Assembly: GCA_011050655.1 (NCBI GenBank) | Contig: DRFG01000064.1 | Location: forward strand, 1-37,453 | DNA: 37,453 nucleotides | Direction: 5' to 3' | Source: Roseobacter sp. | Lineage (GTDB): Bacteria > Pseudomonadota > Alphaproteobacteria > Rhodobacterales > Rhodobacteraceae | Part shown: positions 26,672-34,378 of the stretch, piece after piece | Layout of the letters: each line of letters opens with the position of its first letter | How positions within the stretch are numbered: the first letter of the stretch is position 1 | Notes under the pieces: generated by a model | What the model saw: the letters and a program-made list of their open reading frames with translations, nothing else | The model's database searches: none | What the model was told of the DNA's origin: nothing | Translations under genes and position numbers: made by a program

Positions 26672-26734
26672 TATCCATCTTTCCAAATCACAAACTACGC
26701 TTAATCGGCCGGCCATTCCAAATGGTTTAAAATC

Positions 26735-26752
26735 CTCGCCGAAGGCATAAAA
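26735..26752. repeat. 18-nt repeat, copy 2 (3' of coaBC)
   Basis: This is identical to 11049-11066. On the minus strand it starts 6 nt after the coaBC TAG stop and is followed by TTTTAAA, as at copy 1. It lies between coaBC and dut. Confidence 0.8.
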
Positions 26753-26758
26753 TCTCTT

Positions 26759-27952
26759 CTATTCCAAAGCCTCTGAAATGCGCAAGGCCAGCTGCTGTGC
26801 AACCTGATCCTTACCCATCCGGGGCCAGCTCTCCATGCTCTTCTGGGTGATCAGAACCACTGCGTTTTCCGTTCCCCCCATGATACCTGTGCAGGGTGAA
26901 ACATCATTGGCCATAATCCAGTCGCAGCCCTTGCTCAGACGCTTTGCTGTTGCATTGACAATGACGTCGTTGGTTTCGGCGGCAAATCCCACAACCAATT
27001 TCGGACGTCCAATTTCCATGTGGCTGACGGTTTTCAAAATATCCGGATTCTCTGTGAATTCCAGCGCAGGCAAACCACCGCGCGTTTTCTTCAACTTGCG
27101 GTCACTTGCGGTGGTCACTCGCCAATCCGCCACGGCGGCGGCAAAGACGCCCACATCAACCGGCAGGGCGGCCTCCACGGCTTGCTGCATCTGGACTGCC
27201 GTTTGGACGCGCACCACCTCAACCCCAATCGGGGGGGCAACATCGGCGGGGCCGGTCACGAAAACGACTTCAGCGCCCTGATCGCGCAAGGCGTTGGCGA
27301 TGGCCGTTCCTTGTGCCCCCGACGACCGATTGGCAATATACCGCACGGGATCTATGGGCTCATGGGTCGGCCCCGACGTCACCAATATTCGTACCCCTTT
27401 CAATCGACCGTTGCCAAGTTGCGCGTCCACGGCAGCCACGATTTCAAGTGGCTCCGCCATACGGCCCGGGCCATATTCACCACAGGCCATGTCGCCCTCG
27501 TTCGGGCCAATGACAGCAACACCGTCACCGCGTAGGGTATCAAGATTGCGTTGCGTCGCGCGGTGTTTCCACATCCGCACATTCATAGCCGGTACAATCA
27601 TGACCGGTTTATCGGTCGCCAGCAAAAGGGTAGAGGCAAGGTCATTCGCCAACCCTCCTGCCATCTTTGCCATCAGATCGGCTGTCGCCGGCGCAACAAC
27701 GACCAAATCCGCGACGCGGCTTAATTGGATATGACCCATTTCCGCCTCGTCGCCCAAATCAAACAGATCTCGATAGAGCTTTTGGCCTGCCAATGCGGCC
27801 ACGGACAAAGGTGTTACAAATTCCTCTCCGGCACGGGTCAAAACCGGGGTGACCGTGGCCCCGCCTTCGCGCAACCGGCGGATCAGATCAAGCGATTTGA
27901 AAGCGGCTATACCGCCTCCGATAATCAGCAGAATATGTTTGCCAGCCAACAT
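26759..27952 (-). CDS. coaBC: Bifunctional phosphopantothenoylcysteine decarboxylase/synthetase
   Basis: CoaBC makes 4'-phosphopantetheine for coenzyme A: CoaB joins cysteine to phosphopantothenate using CTP, CoaC decarboxylates it with FMN. The 397 residues show the flavoprotein domain (about 1-185; IIGGGIAAFKSLDLIRRL, VVAPATADLMAKMAGGLANDL, PAMNVRMW, and the catalytic Cys in ACGEYGPGRM) and the CoaB domain (about 187-397; TSGPTHEPIDPVRYI and KLKK). ATG 27952 has AGAGGG upstream; the frame is open further but those residues are not conserved. Confidence 0.96.
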   Translation of the reverse strand: MLAGKHILLIIGGGIAAFKSLDLIRRLREGGATVTPVLTRAGEEFVTPLSVAALAGQKLYRDLFDLGDEAEMGHIQLSRVADLVVVAPATADLMAKMAGGLANDLASTLLLATDKPVMIVPAMNVRMWKHRATQRNLDTLRGDGVAVIGPNEGDMACGEYGPGRMAEPLEIVAAVDAQLGNGRLKGVRILVTSGPTHEPIDPVRYIANRSSGAQGTAIANALRDQGAEVVFVTGPADVAPPIGVEVVRVQTAVQMQQAVEAALPVDVGVFAAAVADWRVTTASDRKLKKTRGGLPALEFTENPDILKTVSHMEIGRPKLVVGFAAETNDVIVNATAKRLSKGCDWIMANDVSPCTGIMGGTENAVVLITQKSMESWPRMGKDQVAQQLALRISEALE

Positions 27953-28101
27953 GATCGCCCTCTTTCTCGTCACTGGATCGGACCATAGGCAGGTCGAGCT
28001 GTTTCTTCCAGCCCCATCGTACCGCTTTGCTATCCGCCTCCGGGGGCACATGGCCTACCGCTCGCGGCGGGCGCTCTGCGCAACGGTTGTTCTCCGCGCA
28101 A
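27953..28101. other. Gap between coaBC and the sensor kinase
   Basis: These 149 nt hold the coaBC promoter region on the minus strand. I see no gene, terminator or clear promoter motif. Confidence 0.3.
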
Positions 28102-29454
28102 TCAGCCGACCGGTATCATCAGAGTGACGGTCTCGCCTCCCTTGGGGCACCGTTGGAAATTGATATCACCGCCAAGCCGCTCTAACGCCGCTGCCACGAT
28201 GGAAAGCCCCAGCCCGCTCCCCCCCTCCTTCGCGCCTTTCCCCCGGTAAAACCGGGCCGATATCCTAGGTATCTCTTCCGCAGGTATTCCGGGGCCCATA
28301 TCATGGACCGAGATATGGCAACGGTCGCCTTCGTCGGTAAGAGAAATATCCACCGAAGCGCCGGTTGGCGATGCGTGTATTGCGTTCTCAACCACGTTTC
28401 GGACCGCCACCGACAACAGCACAGTGTGGGTACGCATGACGCTTTCGCTATAATTGGTGAACTTAATCACAACCTGCTTTTCCGCCGCTGCGCGAGCCAA
28501 ATCCGACGCCACGGCTTGGATTGTCATCGCCACCTGCCCCTCACCTTCGTCAAAAGCATCATCGCTATCCAGCGATGCGAGCGCCAGCAACTGCCTGACC
28601 ATTCGGTCAGCGCGCCCAACCCCATGTTGGATCTGATCCAGTGCGCGCAAGCGGGTGCGCTGATCCGGAGCCATCGCGGCGACCTGCGCTTGGGTCTTTA
28701 TTGCGGCCAAGGGGGTCTTCAACTCATGCGCCGCAAATGACGTAAAGCTTTTCTCACGATCTCTCATCAAGGTCACGCGCGAGAACAGTCCGTTCAACGC
28801 GTCGCCCATCGGTTTTATCTCTCGGGGCAGCGGGGTCACTGAAACCGGGCTAAGATCTTCAGCAGGCCGTTGCGACAACGCGCCTGCCATACGTTCAAGC
28901 GGGGCCAATCCACGCTGAACACTGACCAGTATCAACGCCGCCATGATCGGCAACATGAGCAGCGCAGGCAAAGCCAGCCCTTTTGTAACATCCTCTACAA
29001 GGCGGTCGCGCACCTTATAGCTGTCGCCAACCATGATACGCATCCCCAACGCTTCATTGACGACCGAATAGACACGCCATTTTTCACCTTCGATCACAGT
29101 GGTGCTAAAGCCGGTATCCTGATCGGTGAGCTTTCCCAGCGGCGCACTGCCCGAGCTGCCTACCAATGCGCCGTTGAGCGACCAAATCTGGCAAGATAGC
29201 TTGTGCGAATAATCCGTCTGCAAGATACCATCTGCCTTGCCCGCCCCCGTCGCAGCTACGGCAAGGGTGTTCAGATCAATCCTTTGATCCGACATCAAGG
29301 ACGATACCATCTGTCCGGCTTCGGCCAGTCTGGCATCCAGAACTCTTTCGACTTTACCACGGGTAGACTGCTGCACCCATACGAAAGCCGACAACCACAC
29401 AAAAGAAGTCGCGGCCACGAGGATAATAAATAAGCGGAAGCGGATAGAATTCAT
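28102..29454 (-). CDS. Two-component sensor histidine kinase (QseC/PmrB/TctE-like)
   Basis: The 450 residues comprise a membrane helix (about 6-27), a periplasmic sensor of about 130 residues, a second helix (about 162-180), a HAMP-like linker, a dimerisation box with phospho-acceptor His243 (FAAHELKTPLAAIKTQ), and an ATPase domain with N-box (VRNVVENAIHAS), DMGPGIP and GSGLGLSIV. It overlaps the response-regulator stop by 4 nt and forms one operon with it. The periplasmic part contains one Cys (SCQIWS), which could sense redox or metal; this is inference. The signal is unknown. Confidence 0.93.
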   Translation of the reverse strand: MNSIRFRLFIILVAATSFVWLSAFVWVQQSTRGKVERVLDARLAEAGQMVSSLMSDQRIDLNTLAVAATGAGKADGILQTDYSHKLSCQIWSLNGALVGSSGSAPLGKLTDQDTGFSTTVIEGEKWRVYSVVNEALGMRIMVGDSYKVRDRLVEDVTKGLALPALLMLPIMAALILVSVQRGLAPLERMAGALSQRPAEDLSPVSVTPLPREIKPMGDALNGLFSRVTLMRDREKSFTSFAAHELKTPLAAIKTQAQVAAMAPDQRTRLRALDQIQHGVGRADRMVRQLLALASLDSDDAFDEGEGQVAMTIQAVASDLARAAAEKQVVIKFTNYSESVMRTHTVLLSVAVRNVVENAIHASPTGASVDISLTDEGDRCHISVHDMGPGIPAEEIPRISARFYRGKGAKEGGSGLGLSIVAAALERLGGDINFQRCPKGGETVTLMIPVG

Positions 29455-30116
29455 TGTTCCACCCCTGCCAGTCTATAACCAGCGCCCCTTACCGTCTGGA
29501 TGAAACCCGCACCAAGTTTCGCACGAAGTTTATGAATGTGGACTTCGACAGCATTGCTTTCCACGCCGTCCTGCCAGCCATAAAGACGATCCTCAAGCAT
29601 GGTTTTCGACAAGATCGCACCGGGCCTTTCAAGAAGCGCTCTTAATATGGTGAATTCGCGCGGGGAGAATTCGATAGTGCAATTGTCTTTGTGGCCGGTC
29701 ATCCGAGCAGGGTCCACGGCAAGACCGTTCCACCGGATAAAGGATTCGGCCCTACCCTCTGCGCGTCGCACAATTGCTCTTAGGCGGGCGGAGACTTCGG
29801 CGAGGTCAAACGGTTTTCCGAGGTAATCATCGGCCCCCAAGTCAAGCCCGGCAACCCGGTCTTGGGTCTGATCCAGCGCGGAAAGCAGAAGCGCAGGCGT
29901 ATTGTCACCCTGCGATCGAAGCTTGGAAAGCAGCTCGAGCCCGGTACCATCAGGCAGCATGATATCGAGCAGGATCGCAGAATATCCACCATGCGCCAAG
30001 GCCTCCCGGGCATCGGCGACCGTTGTCACCAATTCCGGCGTCAGACCCGACAACCGGAGCCCGACCGACAATCCGTCTGCCAATGTTTCATCATCTTCAA
30101 CAATCAGAATGCGCAT
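29451..30116 (-). CDS. OmpR-family response regulator (QseB/PmrA-like)
   Basis: The 221 residues have a receiver domain with acidic pocket EDDE (7-10) and phospho-acceptor Asp51 (AILLDIMLPD), Lys in LGKPFD, and a winged-helix domain (about 125-218) whose LYGWQDGVESNAVEVHIHKLRAKLG is the QseB/PmrA recognition-helix signature. It controls transcription in the cytoplasm. ATG 30116 has AAGGA upstream. The intergenic region before it contains a matching CTTAAG direct repeat, so it probably regulates itself and the divergent dsbD operon. Confidence 0.95.
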   Translation of the reverse strand: MRILIVEDDETLADGLSVGLRLSGLTPELVTTVADAREALAHGGYSAILLDIMLPDGTGLELLSKLRSQGDNTPALLLSALDQTQDRVAGLDLGADDYLGKPFDLAEVSARLRAIVRRAEGRAESFIRWNGLAVDPARMTGHKDNCTIEFSPREFTILRALLERPGAILSKTMLEDRLYGWQDGVESNAVEVHIHKLRAKLGAGFIQTVRGAGYRLAGVEQ

Positions 30117-30158
30117 TGATAAGGGGTCCTTTATTCATATCCCCGATGGGTCACTCAC

Positions 30159-30175
30159 CTTAAGCCTCACTTAAG
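30159..30175. promoter_or_regulatory. CTTAAG-N5-CTTAAG box (PmrA/QseB type)
   Basis: CTTAAG (30159-30164), five bases, CTTAAG (30170-30175): an 11-bp direct repeat with helical phasing, matching the YTTAAK-N5-YTTAAK box of PmrA. As CTTAAG is itself a palindrome the site reads identically from both strands, 43 nt before the regulator start and 22 nt before dsbD. This places one operator between two divergent units. Confidence 0.75.
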
Positions 30176-30197
30176 GCAGTCATAGGACGTGGACCTC

Positions 30198-32036
30198 ATG
30201 ATACATAGTCAAAATCTCAAGCGGTTCGCGCTGACTTCATTGATCGCTGCCTGTCTGGCGGTTATTTCCATGTTCCTTTCTGGGACGCCCGCGCAAGCAC
30301 AGTTGCTTTTGGCGGAACGTGCAGCGCCGATGAAGATCGCCGATGCCTTCAAGCTAGAGGTAAGGGACCGCGATGATGGAACACGCGAACTGACATGGGA
30401 AATCGCGAAAGGGTATTATCTCTATCGCGATTATCTTGCGGCTGAAACGGAAGCAGGCACTGATGTGCCGCTGGTGTCTCCGTCCGGTGTGCCCAAAGAT
30501 GACCCGACGTTCGGTTCAGTCGAAGTATACTATGATCTGGTGCAGGTAGACATGGCAGCGGCCGAGGGACCTGTGACAGTGACCTATCAAGGCTGCCAAG
30601 AGGATGGCATCTGCTATCCCCCCGTTACACGCACTTTGCCAGCACTGACCGCCACGCCGCAAGCACTTGCGTCGCTCCCGGCAGATGAAGGTAGCATTGT
30701 GACCGAACCTGCAAGGGATCAAGGTTCGGGGTTCGTGCTTGCCAAGGATAGCGGGCTGATCGAAGGACTTCGGGACCGTGGTGGAGTCTTGTTCGTGTTG
30801 GCTGGCTTTTTTGCTTTTGGGCTACTGCTTGCTTTTACGCCCTGCATGTTCCCGATGTATCCAATTCTGGCAGGTCTGCTATCGGGCCAAGGCCAAAAGC
30901 TAACTGCACGGCGCGGCGTAACATTGTCTGGTGTGTACGTTCTGGCGATGGCAAGCGCCTTTGGCTTGTTAGGTGTGGCCGCAGCTTGGTCGGGGCAGAA
31001 CTTGCAGATTGTGTTGCAATCGCCCGCGGCGATATATTTGGCTGCCGCAGTGTTCGTTATTCTGGCCCTGTCGATGTTTGGGCTGTTTGAGCTACAACTT
31101 CCAGCTGCATGGACAAAACGCATATCCTCGGTTGGTACTTCATCAGGCGGAACTCTTGGCGGTGCCGCCACCCTTGGCTTTAGTTCGGCATTGATCATGG
31201 GTCCCTGTGTAACGGCACCCTTGGCCGGGGCGTTATTGTACATCGCAGGAACGGGCGACGTGGCTTTGGGCGCGGCTGCCCTGTTTGCCCTGGGGTTGGG
31301 GCAAGGTGTCCCGCTGCTGGTCATAGGTGCGCTAGGGGCGCGGGCTTTGCCCCGTGCAGGAGGATGGATGCAGGGGTTTAAGCTGGCCTTTGGCTTCATC
31401 TTTCTGGGTATGTCAATTTGGCTGATTGGGCGCGTGTCAGCGGGGCCGGAGATCCTGGTGCTGTGGTCCCTGTTGTTGATTGGTGGTGGGATATTTGCCG
31501 GGGCAATGGATCTGTTACCGGTGGATGCAGGTTCAGGAAGACGTCTGCTCAAAACTGCCGGAGTATTCTCGTTGCTAGCAGGCGCGATCATGATGTTCGG
31601 AGCGGCCTTGGGTGGCCACGACCCCCTGCGCCCGCTCGACCGACTTCAGGCTTCGGCAGGAACCGGCAAAGATTCAGAAAAACCGGTGAATTTCGTCACT
31701 GTCGTATCAAGAGCCTCCCTTGAGGCCGCATTATCGAATGGTCTGGCGAAACCATCGTTGATCTATGTCACCGCAGATTGGTGCGTAACCTGCCGCGTGA
31801 TCGAGCGTGAAATCTGGGCGGATGTGTCTGTTCAGAATGCACTGTCGCAGATGACTGTGATTGCTGCGGATGTTTCAGATTTTGGCCCCGAAGGACAGGC
31901 CATGCTAGATCAGTTGGGGGCCGTCGGGCCGCCCACCATGATCTTTCTGGACAACAAGGGGAGAGAAGCCCCCAACACGCGTATCGTCGGAGATACAACC
32001 GTCAAAGCCGTCCTCTCATCCACTGGGGTGCTGTAA
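30198..32036 (+). CDS. dsbD: Thiol:disulfide interchange protein DsbD (ScsB-like possible)
   Basis: DsbD carries electrons from cytoplasmic thioredoxin across the membrane to periplasmic thiol proteins. All three modules are present in 612 residues: a signal peptide (to about 35), alpha domain with Cys133 and Cys139 (GCQEDGICYPP), membrane beta domain of about eight helices with FTPCMFP and GPCVTAP, and a thioredoxin-like gamma domain with W-C529-V-T-C532. ATG 30198 is chosen over GTG 30189, which lies only 1 nt after AGGA. It is the first gene of the operon and is followed by the coupled ORF and the CPYC protein. Confidence 0.95.
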   Translation: MIHSQNLKRFALTSLIAACLAVISMFLSGTPAQAQLLLAERAAPMKIADAFKLEVRDRDDGTRELTWEIAKGYYLYRDYLAAETEAGTDVPLVSPSGVPKDDPTFGSVEVYYDLVQVDMAAAEGPVTVTYQGCQEDGICYPPVTRTLPALTATPQALASLPADEGSIVTEPARDQGSGFVLAKDSGLIEGLRDRGGVLFVLAGFFAFGLLLAFTPCMFPMYPILAGLLSGQGQKLTARRGVTLSGVYVLAMASAFGLLGVAAAWSGQNLQIVLQSPAAIYLAAAVFVILALSMFGLFELQLPAAWTKRISSVGTSSGGTLGGAATLGFSSALIMGPCVTAPLAGALLYIAGTGDVALGAAALFALGLGQGVPLLVIGALGARALPRAGGWMQGFKLAFGFIFLGMSIWLIGRVSAGPEILVLWSLLLIGGGIFAGAMDLLPVDAGSGRRLLKTAGVFSLLAGAIMMFGAALGGHDPLRPLDRLQASAGTGKDSEKPVNFVTVVSRASLEAALSNGLAKPSLIYVTADWCVTCRVIEREIWADVSVQNALSQMTVIAADVSDFGPEGQAMLDQLGAVGPPTMIFLDNKGREAPNTRIVGDTTVKAVLSSTGVL

Positions 32037-32164
32037 TGAGCAGCGTTGCCGACAGCAGGTCCGCCTACTCACGTTCCTGTAGCTTGGGCGGTGATCTTCC
32101 CCGCAATGGTGAGGCACCAAAGTACAAGATTGAAATGAACTACAACAAAGGAAAATTCATATGA
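32036..32164 (+). CDS. 42-codon ORF coupled to dsbD and the CPYC protein
   Basis: An ATG overlaps the dsbD stop (TAATG) and the frame ends with a TGA overlapping the start of the next gene (ATGA). The 42-residue product has one Cys, is basic and polar, and matches nothing I recognise. The exact overlaps at both ends suggest translational coupling; the next gene also has its own AAGGAAA. It may be chance or a coupling ORF with no product role. Confidence 0.3.
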   Translation: MSSVADSRSAYSRSCSLGGDLPRNGEAPKYKIEMNYNKGKFI

Positions 32165-32793
32165 CACGTATTACACGCCGCGAAGCGCTTGTCGGAACCG
32201 CCGCAACAGGATTGGTTTCGATGGCCGGTTTCAGCTTTTGGCCAAGTCAATCGGCTGCTCAAGGTCAGGAACTGACAGTCGAAGACGTTTTGTTTGACCC
32301 CGCAAACCCAGTGATGGGCAACAAAGATGGTGACATCACGATCGTTGAGTTCTTTGACTATCAATGCCCCTACTGCAAAGCCAACCACCCTATCTTGACC
32401 GATGTGGTTGAAAAGGACGGAAATGTTCGGCTGGTCATGAAGGATTGGCCGATATTCGGTGCCCCGTCGATACTTGCGGCTCAGCTTGCCCTTGGTGCAT
32501 CCACCCTTGGCCAGTATAAAGCCGCCAACGATGCGTTGATGGAAACCGAAGGCCGCCTATCAAAAGAGCTTATTCACGAGACGCTTACAGCAGCCAAATT
32601 GGACGTTGCCGCGCTTGAAAAAGCCTATGAGGCATCCCGCGAAAAATGGGACGGATTGATGGCTCGCAATAGCAGCCAGGCGACGCTATTAGGGCTTCAA
32701 GGTACACCGGCCTTTATCATCGGGAAGACAATCTATCCGGGTTCGATGTCCGATGAAGCGCTGCGCGATGCTATTGAAAAAGGACGGGCCTGA
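32161..32793 (+). CDS. DsbA-family periplasmic thiol protein with CPYC site (DsbG/ScsC/BdbD-like)
   Basis: A thioredoxin-fold protein of 210 residues. The N-terminus ITRREALVGTAATGLVSMAG is a Tat-type signal. The active site C69-P-Y-C72 follows IVEFFDYQ, and the cis-Pro loop GTPAF is near the C-terminus. These are the only cysteines. CPYC is the DsbG/ScsC form rather than the CPHC of oxidising DsbA, which suggests reduction by DsbD instead of DsbB-driven oxidation. It lacks the DsbG dimerisation domain. Its position behind dsbD and before a single-Cys transpeptidase supports a protective or reducing role. Confidence 0.88.
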   Translation: MTRITRREALVGTAATGLVSMAGFSFWPSQSAAQGQELTVEDVLFDPANPVMGNKDGDITIVEFFDYQCPYCKANHPILTDVVEKDGNVRLVMKDWPIFGAPSILAAQLALGASTLGQYKAANDALMETEGRLSKELIHETLTAAKLDVAALEKAYEASREKWDGLMARNSSQATLLGLQGTPAFIIGKTIYPGSMSDEALRDAIEKGRA

Positions 32794-32872
32794 AGCGAGG
32801 GCCTTAAGGTTCGCTAAAGGTAAACACTGTTTAGCCGCGTTAAATCGGCAAGCTAAAGAAGAGGTGAGCAAA
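32794..32872. other. Gap between thiol protein and transpeptidase
   Basis: A 79-nt gap with no gene or terminator. GAGGTGA near 32861 is the transpeptidase Shine-Dalgarno; the two genes probably share a transcript. Confidence 0.4.
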
Positions 32873-33439
32873 ATGAAAAACCTATTGACGCGTCGGGGCG
32901 CTCTTATGTCCGGCATTGCTATGGCGGGGTCACTTGCGGCCCCTGCGATTCTGCAGGCTCAGGCCGCACCGACAACCAACCGGCGCAACATCTCCAGTTT
33001 CTCCACCCAAAACTGGCAGGATCATTTCGACAACCTTGGTGTGGCCACCATCGTCGCCGATACAGGGTCAAGAGCGCTGCATTACTGGAACAGCACCGGT
33101 GAGGATTACCGGGTATATCCCACCTCGATCCCAATTTCGGAAGATCTGACAAAACGGGGCTACACAAAGATCGTACGCAAGAAAGTCGGGCCCGACTGGA
33201 CACCGACGGCGTCTATGATGAAGCGATTTCCCGAATATCACTACATGCCACCCGGTCCGGATAATCCTTTGGGTACCCACGCTATGTACCTCGGCTGGCC
33301 CGCCTATATCATTCACGGTACCCATGACACCCGCAAAATTGGGCGGCCTTCTTCTGACGGCTGCATAGGGCTTTATAATGAAATGATTGCGCAGCTGTTT
33401 CAGATTTCGCCAGTGGGCACTCAGGTACGGATCATCTGA
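32873..33439 (+). CDS. L,D-transpeptidase (YkuD domain) with a single mature cysteine
   Basis: L,D-transpeptidases form 3-3 crosslinks in peptidoglycan or attach lipoproteins through a catalytic Cys. The 188 residues begin with a Tat-like signal (LLTRRGALMSGIAMAG; cleaved after about 30). The catalytic block is S-D-G-C164-I-G-L-Y-N, preceded by YIIHGTH. The canonical motif is S/T-H-G-C-x-R-x-x-N, so the His and Arg are replaced by Asp and Gly. Cys164 is the only cysteine in the mature chain. An in-frame start at 32753 would remove the signal and is rejected; ATG 32873 has GAGGTGA at 6 nt. It ends the operon before the terminator at 33450. Confidence 0.88.
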   Translation: MKNLLTRRGALMSGIAMAGSLAAPAILQAQAAPTTNRRNISSFSTQNWQDHFDNLGVATIVADTGSRALHYWNSTGEDYRVYPTSIPISEDLTKRGYTKIVRKKVGPDWTPTASMMKRFPEYHYMPPGPDNPLGTHAMYLGWPAYIIHGTHDTRKIGRPSSDGCIGLYNEMIAQLFQISPVGTQVRII

Positions 33440-33449
33440 ACGAAACGGC

Positions 33450-33488
33450 AACCGTCTTGCTGCAATCGGAATACGCAGCAAGACGGTT
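33450..33488 (+). terminator. Strong intrinsic-type terminator after the transpeptidase
   Basis: A 14-bp perfect stem (33450-33463 with 33475-33488) encloses an 11-nt loop. It is followed by TTA but not a long T-run. It closes the dsbD-thiol protein-transpeptidase unit 11 nt after the stop. Confidence 0.8.
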
Positions 33489-33492
33489 TATC

Positions 33493-33504
33493 GCCTAATT
33501 AGGC
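33493..33504. promoter_or_regulatory. 12-bp palindrome before the AcfC-like gene
   Basis: gcctaattaggc is a perfect palindrome 68 nt before the start of the AcfC-like gene and 5 nt after the terminator. It could be an operator; no promoter boxes can be assigned with confidence around it. Confidence 0.3.
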
Positions 33505-33571
33505 ATCGCGCCGGGAACAAATTCGCTTAACTGAATGTTGTACTATTATTCAGCCAAGTGAGGATACGGGA

Positions 33572-34333
33572 ATGGTCGCCAACGGTTACAGGGTCGCGCT
33601 AGCTTTTGCAGGTCTGATATTTGCATCAGCGGCACAGGCTGACATCGCTATCTACGGCCCCGGTGGCCCAACCCCTGCTTTCAAAGAGGCTGCCAAAGCT
33701 TTTGAAAAACAATCCGGTATCGGTGTAGCTGTCACGGGTGGGCCGTCTTCGAAATGGATGGAAGACGCCAAAACCCAAGCGGACGCTATATATAGCGGCT
33801 CTCAGAACATGATGGACGATTTTATCGTCGCGCATGGCACTTTATTAACTGATACGGTCGAATCTTTATATCTGCGCCCATCCGCCATTCTTGTACGCAA
33901 GGGGAATCCCAAGGGGATCAAGGGCATCTCTGACCTTGTGGACCGGGAACTTGGGCTGATGGTGGTTGATGGTGCCGGTCAAGTTGGCATGTGGGAAGAT
34001 GTCGTGGGACGTCTCGCTGATGTGACAGCTATGCAATCGTTCCGCGCGAATATTGATAACTTGGCGCCCAACAGCGGCGCCGCACGCAACACTTGGAAAG
34101 AAGACCCAAGCCTAGATGCTTGGTTGATCTGGAACCATTGGCAAATCGACAACCCCGATATTGCCGATATGGTCCCGACTGAACCCGAGCTTACAATTTA
34201 CCGAGATACAGCCATCGCCCGAACCGAAAAAGGGCGGGACAATGATGAGGTGACTCAATTCATTGAATTTATCAAAAGCGACGAGGGAGCTAAGATATTT
34301 GGTGCACATGGCTGGCAACATAGCTTTAACTAA
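33572..34333 (+). CDS. AcfC-like periplasmic substrate-binding protein
   Basis: A 253-residue exported binding protein. Signal peptide is about 1-23 (ASAAQA then DIAIYGP). The mature start YGPGGPTPAFKEAAKAFEKQSG and the blocks LYLRPSAILVRKGNPKGIKGI, DGAGQVGMWEDVVGR, LAPNSGAARNTWKED and DAWLIWNHWQ follow the AcfC family, a ModA/sulfate-binding relative of unknown ligand named from a Vibrio colonisation factor. No transporter ATPase or permease accompanies it here, so it may serve a remote transporter or act as a sensor. ATG 33572 has GAGGAT upstream. Confidence 0.82.
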   Translation: MVANGYRVALAFAGLIFASAAQADIAIYGPGGPTPAFKEAAKAFEKQSGIGVAVTGGPSSKWMEDAKTQADAIYSGSQNMMDDFIVAHGTLLTDTVESLYLRPSAILVRKGNPKGIKGISDLVDRELGLMVVDGAGQVGMWEDVVGRLADVTAMQSFRANIDNLAPNSGAARNTWKEDPSLDAWLIWNHWQIDNPDIADMVPTEPELTIYRDTAIARTEKGRDNDEVTQFIEFIKSDEGAKIFGAHGWQHSFN

Positions 34334-34335
34334 CC

Positions 34336-34367
34336 CCTGCAGCGCGGATGTGACACCGCCGTGCAGG
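34336..34367 (+). terminator. Hairpin after the AcfC-like gene
   Basis: cctgcagcgcgg (34336-34347) pairs with ccgccgtgcagg (34356-34367) in 10 of 12 positions with an 8-nt loop, 2 nt after the stop. There is no T-run, so the terminator call is moderate. Confidence 0.5.
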
Positions 34368-34378
34368 ATAAGGATGGG

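Noticed and set aside
13854-26716. The phn cluster as a mobile genetic element
   Set aside because: No integrase, transposase, tRNA or flanking direct repeats are seen; the two 18-nt repeats belong to gene ends and not to the borders of the cluster.
30719-31591. A 290-codon open frame on the minus strand opposite dsbD
   Set aside because: It is Pro/Ala/Asn-rich, lacks any motif, and is the reverse of membrane-helix codons of dsbD.
32753-32872. N-terminal extension of the L,D-transpeptidase from 32753
   Set aside because: It overlaps the preceding gene and would bury the signal peptide; ATG 32873 has a good Shine-Dalgarno.
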